Of a DNA stretch of 24,275 nt, positions 18,693-24,275 are shown in pieces. Under the pieces are notes generated by a model. That model saw only the letters and a program-made list of their open reading frames with translations, had not been told where the DNA came from and made no database searches. Source of the DNA: Ichthyophonus hoferi. Taxonomy: Eukaryota > Opisthokonta > Ichthyosporea > Ichthyophonida > Ichthyophonidae. Numbering within the stretch: the stretch's first letter is position 1; each line of letters opens with the position of its first letter. The stretch lies in NCBI GenBank assembly GCA_002751075.1, contig NAOQ01000535.1:27612-51886 (forward strand), in the 5' to 3' direction. The translations under genes were made by a program, and so were the position numbers.

Positions 18693-20258
18693 ATGTATCT
18701 CCTCCATTTTATCAATAAGTATTGCCTACCCATTGTCGCATTTCTATCCTTCTCCATCCTAATCCTATGTGGGACCATTTCATATTTCCAATATCAATTA
18801 AAAATAGAAAGAAGTACTACAATATACTTGGAAGAGGTATACGGACTTCCATTATCCACCACTGAATCATGGAAGGCAATACGAATCGGAGCCACCTTGA
18901 AAGATAGCTCATTCAAATCACCTTCAACATTGGTAAAAAACTCAACAGAAACGAAGAGAATAATAGTTGTTATGCCCTTTTCCCCTAATCAGGCTGATGC
19001 GGTTAAGTTTTCATTTGAGAAATGGAACAATTTTTCACCTTGTGATCAGAAGATGGGAGCAGTTGCTGACCTGGTGTTCTTTACGTCAACAATGTAAGAG
19101 GGAGAGGGATAAAACGAATATAGTTCTATTAGGTTGTGTGTATGTATATATATATCACTATTCTATTGGCTCTCCTATATCTTCTATTTTGATGTATTGT
19201 ACCACGTATGAACCATTTATCTATTCATGGGGCTATATATTCTCAACCTCACCAATCATATATTTTATTATAATTTCAGGTCAGCCCTACAGGCCATACG
19301 AGAGGTCGGGTTCCGTCACCCCTGCTTTCAGCGAGTTGAATTCCTCCTTTCAACAATTCCCAAAAAGCTTGATCAATACTTTTACGCGCCTCCGTATATG
19401 TTCTTTGAACTTATGTTAGGAACCAATCCAGACCATCCTGATCAGCACCACTATATTATACAAGAAGATAATGATTTTATGTTGTTAATGGAGCCAGATG
19501 TATGGCCAGTTAAAAATAATTGGCTTGATTTAGTTGTGTTGGATATGAGATCACATGATTTCTGGATAAGAGGTAGTAGAGATAGGAACCCCAAGCCGTC
19601 GGCAAAGGAAGAGTATAATAATATCAATGGAAATGCATTCTATAAATTACATGATAGTGTAAGTATATGTATGTATGTATGTATGTACGTGTGTGTGTGT
19701 GTATGTATGTATGTATGGATATATACTTATTATAGATAAGTATAGGTTCAATGTAGGAATGTAGGATAATGTAATAGAAACATAGACCACCTAGTACAAG
19801 TAGAACTCTATTATGTTTTAATTGCATTGTGATATGATATCAGATTACACTACATGAAATTATACAATACCATATGCATACCTACTTCGCTATACTCTCT
19901 AAATCTCTTCCTCTCTCTCTAGAATTTTATCACCTTTCTGTCGAACGTCAAAGACTACTACCACTTCACACAATACAAGAAGCAAGCCGCAGGTGCATAC
20001 GACTATGCCTTCAACGACTACGTTTTACACCTAGAACCCAATGTTTACCGTAACAACGTTATTAGTATGTTAGAAGTCACGAGTGTGATCTATAATCACC
20101 CACATTACCCCTATAGAATAGAATCCCTACCCTTTAATACTGCTCTGGTGCACTACAAAGGACATATATTGCCATCTAAAAACTGGTGTCTTGAATGGAT
20201 AGGTGTCATAATGTTGATAGGGGTAGGGGCTATTGCTATCAGGAGAATAAGACGTTGA
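18693..20258 (+). CDS. Type II membrane glycosyltransferase-like protein, three exons
   Basis: Modelled exons 18693-19093, 19280-19658 and 19923-20258 join in frame (the first junction splits an ATG codon, the second is phase 0) to give 371 residues. Donors are GTAAGA and GTAAGT; acceptors are TAATTTCAG and CTCTCTCTAG. A signal anchor lies at about 11-33 after a short basic N-terminus, so the bulk would face the Golgi/ER lumen. The lumenal part starts like a nucleotide-sugar transferase fold (RIIVVMPFSPNQ, 89-100) and carries IIQEDNDFMLLMEPDVWPVK (193-212), WLDLV, DFWIRGS (227-233), NNINGNAFYKLHD (247-259) and AYDYAFNDYVL (285-295). This ordered set, with an E-P-D in place of a D-x-D, matches hypothetical glycosyltransferase-like proteins of algae, chytrids and other protists as I remember them. 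Donor and acceptor sugars are unknown. The C-terminus has a second hydrophobic segment (352-366) ending RRIRR, unusual for a type II enzyme. Confidence 0.82.
19664..19722. repeat. TATG/TG microsatellite in intron 2 of the 18693 gene
   Basis: ATGT repeats around a (GT)n core, starting a few bases after the donor GTAAGT and wholly intronic. Confidence 0.9.
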
Positions 20259-20587
20259 GATTGAAAGGCACAGAGGCAATATTACATATATCCACTTCCC
20301 TAGGTGCTATAAGATGTTTCAATGGCAGCGGTAAGGCAATACAGACTGAGAGAGATCCTACCACTAAGTATCTCACGCCTAGAAAGGGATTTTTGTAATA
20401 TAATGGAAGAAGGAGATGCAATATGAATCATATGACTAGGATATAGAGAGGTCTTTGCTACTATAGTCGCCTTTCTTACATTTGGTTATAGTTACTTACT
20501 AAGATTAGCAGGAAGTTATTGTCCAAGCTAATGGTCTACAACTTCATGGTTCGCCATTGTACATACGTAGTAAATTCTCAAAACAGT

Positions 20588-20593
20588 AATAAA
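20588..20593 (+). terminator. AATAAA polyadenylation signal, possible
   Basis: First AATAAA after the stop of the glycosyltransferase-like gene, 330 bp downstream. From 20259 to 20752 I see nothing else. Confidence 0.3.
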
Positions 20594-20752
20594 AGTTCTG
20601 TTTGCTATTACAAATTTTCATTCGCCAATATATGTTTAATATCTTTCTAAAAACTTATGCTCCCGATTCCTTACTAGAATGCCACTTAAGCCTGGTGCAA
20701 TTAAATCATTAGACAGCACTTGTATAGTGCCACAGAATTTGGATTGTAATCT

Positions 20753-21259
20753 TAGGATCGCCAACACCACAATTAAAATTACCATCGTAATCTATTACTC
20801 ATGCGGTATGCATCGGGATTGACCAATGAGAATAGCTCTATTGGTTCCTTAGGGTATACTTTATCCAGCAAGGTAACATCATATTACATTATATTTTATC
20901 AACACACAGGTAGGCTAAGCACGGAAGATTTTGATCACTACATTACACTATGTCTTATCAACAAACATGTAATCTAAGCATAGGGGTATATTAGAATACT
21001 AGCAGCATTCGTACTAGGGTATGGACCAAGTCCTGTTGCATGACTTTCATAGAATAACCATTAGTCCCTATGTGACAAGGCATTTTACAATAAACTATGT
21101 TTAGCGATCCCTCTAACAAACAACTAGAAAATATTTTAGAGAATTTATAGAAGTACAGTGTCCATTTTACTTTGACACAGGTTATTTTATCTAGACAGGA
21201 TATTATTATCGATTGTTAGTGATTATCAAAAGAAGTTGAGATTGGTTTTGGCTCTACTT
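20753..21259 (+). repeat. Repeat family B, copy 1 (candidate 5' LTR)
   Basis: Aligns with 23481-23943 over its full length, with shared blocks such as AATAGCTCTATT, GGTATACTTTATC.AGCAAGG, GTCCA.TTTACTTTGACA and ATCGATTG.TAGTGAT. By eye about 75% identity, hence old. It is some 45 bp longer than copy 2 because a segment around 20881-20980 (ATTTTATCAACA.ACA...GTA..CTAAGCA) is present twice in tandem. Confidence 0.7.
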
Positions 21260-21265
21260 ATGGGT

Positions 21266-21832
21266 AACCTTGCACTGCGCTATTTGATTGGTTAATATAA
21301 TCTAAAACACTTAATTAATTGGAGATTGAGGCTCATGTTCAATACTTATAAATAGATGATTTTGTACTATAAAATTTATCTCAGTATAATACCAATTGGA
21401 CCACGGCTCAACCTTGGGACTTCACTGATAGATGATCGATTCAACATTTATTTTTTACAGTAGAAGGTATTACGTTCAAAGTAGCACATTCTATGCTTTA
21501 GCACTGATAAATAAATCCGAGTTAAAGAAGTACTGTAAGTGGTACCGCGTGTGATCGTCCTCTTACAATAAGAAAATAGGCTTCAAGTCTTATCCTGAGC
21601 TATCTTTGTCAGAACCATATCAAATAAACTGACAGACAGGTCAGTAAACCGGCGGGAAATTATGTACCGCAAACTTGGTCTATTAGCAAAGACCAATAAA
21701 ATAATTCATTCAATCCTTTCTTTTTTTATTGTGACAGGGGGAGGACATTTCATCTAAAACCATCCTTCGGTCCGCGAGATTAAGAAAGAAAACCAATGTT
21801 GCTCTTTCCACGTACATCCAGTGAGTCATGCA
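21266..21832 (+). repeat. Repeat family A, copy 2
   Basis: Partner of 6325-6897, same plus orientation. It starts almost immediately after repeat B copy 1 and contains ATTGG/CCAAT motifs and a TATAAA-like box. Its last ~210 bp were duplicated in tandem. Confidence 0.6.
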
Positions 21833-22039
21833 GATAAACTGACAGATAGGTCAGTAAATCGGCGGGAAACGATGTACCGCAAACTTGGTCTCTTACCAAA
21901 GACCAATAAAATAATTCATTCAATCCTTTCATTTTTTATTGTGACAGGGAGGACATTTCATCTAAAACCATCCTTCGGTCCGCGAGATCAAGAAAGAAAA
22001 CCAATGTTGCTCTTTCCACGTACATCCTGTGAGTCATGC
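21624..22039 (+). repeat. Tandem duplication, two ~208-bp units
   Basis: Units 21624-21832 and 21834-22039 differ at only about a dozen positions (around 95% identity). Both end in TGAGTCATG, which holds the Gcn4/AP-1-type site TGAGTCA. The first family A copy (6325-6897) has a single, much more diverged unit, so the duplication is younger than the spread of family A. Confidence 0.9.
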
Positions 22040-23430
22040 GGAGAGAAAATTATTCTAACCTATACCACAGACAAAAAGAAAATAACAGTATTATTACTCA
22101 AAACAAAGCCAAACTCTGCTTTCAAGGGAGAATGGAACTGAAGAACCAGGACTTCTTCAACATTTCTTCCTCAGTCACTAGTTTTGAAACCATCCAGATC
22201 TTCATTGCCATCACTACTGCATGCCAGTATAAGCTGACCCAACTTGACATCCATTCTGCATACTTACTTACACCATTTCATAATTCTGCTTACTTACTCC
22301 AGCCCCCTATGATAAAAGACGTCAATTATCCAAGTGCCTCTATGGACTTCATGTGAGTGGCCTACGCTGGAACCAGACCCTGGGTGTGTTTCTAAAAGCA
22401 CAACATGTGTATCCAGCTGGCTAAGATCCTTGCCTTCTCATTCCCCATTCAAGCACTCATTTCCTTGCCTTCCGCTGTTATGTAGGTGATGTACTCATTG
22501 TTTCAGAACATTCAGCTGACAAGGAGGTCTTTGGCAAGGCATTGTCTAACAGATTCGTAATGAAGAATAAGGTTGGCTTACTGACTTCTTAGACTACACT
22601 ATTCAAAATATGATGGCATCAAAAAAACTGTCTCAAGCCAGTTACATTCAGGACTTAATAAAGTCCTACAGTTAGGAGAATTTCTATCTATCTTATTTTC
22701 CAATTCTTCTGAAATACATCAAGTAGGCCACCAGTATCTCCAAAGAATTAGGTCCATGTGATGTCACTGGCTACCAAACATTAATTGGATGCTTACTATA
22801 GATCGGAAAACCCAGGCAACCTCATTGCCAATATGCAGTAAGTATCCTTGCCTGATATACAGGGAAACCCAAAATGGCCATCTGGAAAATGGCAATGTAC
22901 TTTTTAAGGTATCTGAAAACTTTGGCAGAAGAGTGCATAACATGTAAAATACCACTAATGCTTAATGCCTTCTCTGATGTAGACTTTACAGGCAATCCAG
23001 ACACATCCCAAAACACTTCGGAATATATAATATACCTTGCAGGAAGTCCCATTGATTGCATTTTCAAGAAGTAGAGCATTGCAGTCCTTTCCATGACTGA
23101 AAGTGAGTATTTTTCATGTCAACCACATGTCATCCGATCTCTTACATTGCTTCAATACTAGACTACCTAGATATAGAAACTGGATGCTTAAAGTTATACA
23201 TTGACAACCAGTCAGAAATACATCTTACTGAAAAAAGCTGTGTCTACGGGAGTACTAGACATTTCAAAGTTAAATACTGCTACATATGGAGCTGTGCAGT
23301 TAACAAAGAGGTTAAGATCAAATCCTACCTAAATGAGTTGCTGGCAGCTAATTGCTTGACCAAAGCAATGTCTAACAGTTACTTTAAGTATGCCAAAATT
23401 CTGATGAGGACTAATAATATTCGTTAATTC
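22040..23430 (+). mobile_element. Ty1/copia fossil: reverse transcriptase and RNase H
   Basis: Plus-strand copia signatures in order: RT N-terminus with LTQLDIHSAYL (about 22230), RT core near 22480-22620, the linker with IGCLL-type block near 22780, and RNase H (22870-23430, FSDVDFTG, TESE-type and LYIDNQSEIHL-type motifs). No gag, protease or integrase is recognisable to the left, where repeat A lies instead. The element is severely eroded with several breaks. Its strand is opposite to the other copia fossil. Confidence 0.85.
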
Positions 23431-23480
23431 TCCATCTATTCTTGTCCACTGTAATCCTTTCATTGTTTGTAAGGAGGTTT

Positions 23481-23943
23481 TGTGATTTCTAACAATACCA
23501 CACAATCAAAACTATCATCATTATTATATTATACACAGAAAATGCATTAGGATTGACCATGGAAAATAGCTCTATTAGCACCCAAAGGTATACTTTATCT
23601 AGCAAGGTAACATCATATTGCATTATATTTTATCAACATACATGTAGATTAAACAGAGGGATATATAAGAACACATTAGCAGCCCTAGAACTAGGATATA
23701 GATTAAGTCATGGTACATAACTTTTATAGTGATCAATAACCATTAGTCTCTATTTAGTGGAACACTTTACGATAAACTATCTCTAACAATCCCTCTAGAA
23801 AGCAATCAGCAAATATCCCAGGGAACATACATAATTACATTGTCCACTTTACTTTGACATGAGGATTAATTAATCCTGACAGAGCATTACTATCGATTGA
23901 TAGTGATCATCAAAAAAGGTCGAGATTAGGTTTGGCTCCACTT
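23481..23943 (+). repeat. Repeat family B, copy 2 (candidate 3' LTR)
   Basis: Begins TGTGATTTCT a few bases after a purine tract (AAGGAGG), which is where a polypurine tract and LTR start would lie after copia RNase H. It pairs with copy 1 on the other side of the RT/RNase H block. Confidence 0.68.
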
Positions 23944-24275
23944 CTCCAGACTGTTATTTCACTCATATATGACCATCAGCCAGGTATTGAAGACATTGAT
24001 AAATTAAAGGTGGATAAAGTAAGAAATGAAATAGGTGATAATGACACCTTTGAATTCTCTCATATCTTTAATATAATCTCAACTTTTCATAACAAAGAAA
24101 AGCCAAGGAAGTGCATCTACCTCTTGAATACCTGGGACAACAACAACTAGATATGTCTGGACAGAAAACTATGGACATGGAACAGCAAACTTACATGCAT
24201 GTGTCAAATATGTTCAGAGTTCAGGAGATAGCACTCCTAGAGTCCCCAAACATTTACATATATTAGAAGTCACTA
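23944..24275 (+). other. Unidentified tail with a 72-codon ORF (23932-24150)
   Basis: The ORF is acidic and basic by turns (IEDIDKLKVDKVRNEIGDND) and reads like coding sequence, but I do not recognise it. Its position after an LTR-like repeat would suit a gag start, yet no gag motif is visible. The last bases continue AT-rich to the window end. Confidence 0.25.

Noticed and set aside
22764-23094. Minus-strand ORFs of 63 and 90 codons
   Set aside because: Antisense shadows of the plus-strand copia RNase H region.

Overview
This is an AT-rich nuclear window from a eukaryote, most likely a fungus, perhaps an early-diverging one. The best taxonomic anchor is a minus-strand gene at the left edge (335-2710). 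It encodes the start of the 3-dehydroquinate synthase domain of AROM, the pentafunctional shikimate enzyme of fungi and some protists. Its exons are short and its introns are 740 and 931 bp, AT-rich and filled with microsatellites. Spliceosomal introns, CCAAT and TATA promoter elements, and abundant Ty1/copia remains all agree with a repeat-rich eukaryotic genome. The species cannot be named from the sequence.

Layout: 335-2710 (-) AROM, three exons, running off the left edge. 3870-4229 (-) unidentified ORF starting inside a dispersed repeat. 4125-10782 a composite fossil: two copies of one LTR-like repeat (family C) bracket minus-strand Ty1/copia remains, with a second repeat family (A) and possible host exons (5789-6182) between the copia pieces. 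10783-11996 AT-rich, with a promoter-like cluster of CCAAT boxes and a small ORF. 11997-12620 a run of N whose two sides carry the same 130 bp, so it is probably a misjoin. 13180-13317 (-) coding-like fragment. 13783-14544 (+) an intact single-exon gene of unknown function with a PP1-docking-like V-x-F motif. 15491-16540 a direct-repeat pair (family D) around a small ORF with a signal-peptide-like start. 16992-17423 (-) decayed LysM-like sequence. 18693-20258 (+) a three-exon type II membrane, glycosyltransferase-like gene. 20753-23943 (+) a second Ty1/copia fossil between two copies of LTR family B, carrying another family A copy with a 210-bp tandem duplication. 23944-24275 an unidentified tail.

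The host genes do not form an obvious pathway. AROM acts in cytosolic aromatic amino-acid synthesis, the 371-residue gene product probably acts in the Golgi or ER, and the 253-residue protein is unassigned. The window is best read as a few host genes separated by old retroelement debris. The freshest observations are a shared purine motif just inside three of the five modelled introns, two long perfect palindromes in repeat sequence, and the duplicated edges of the assembly gap.
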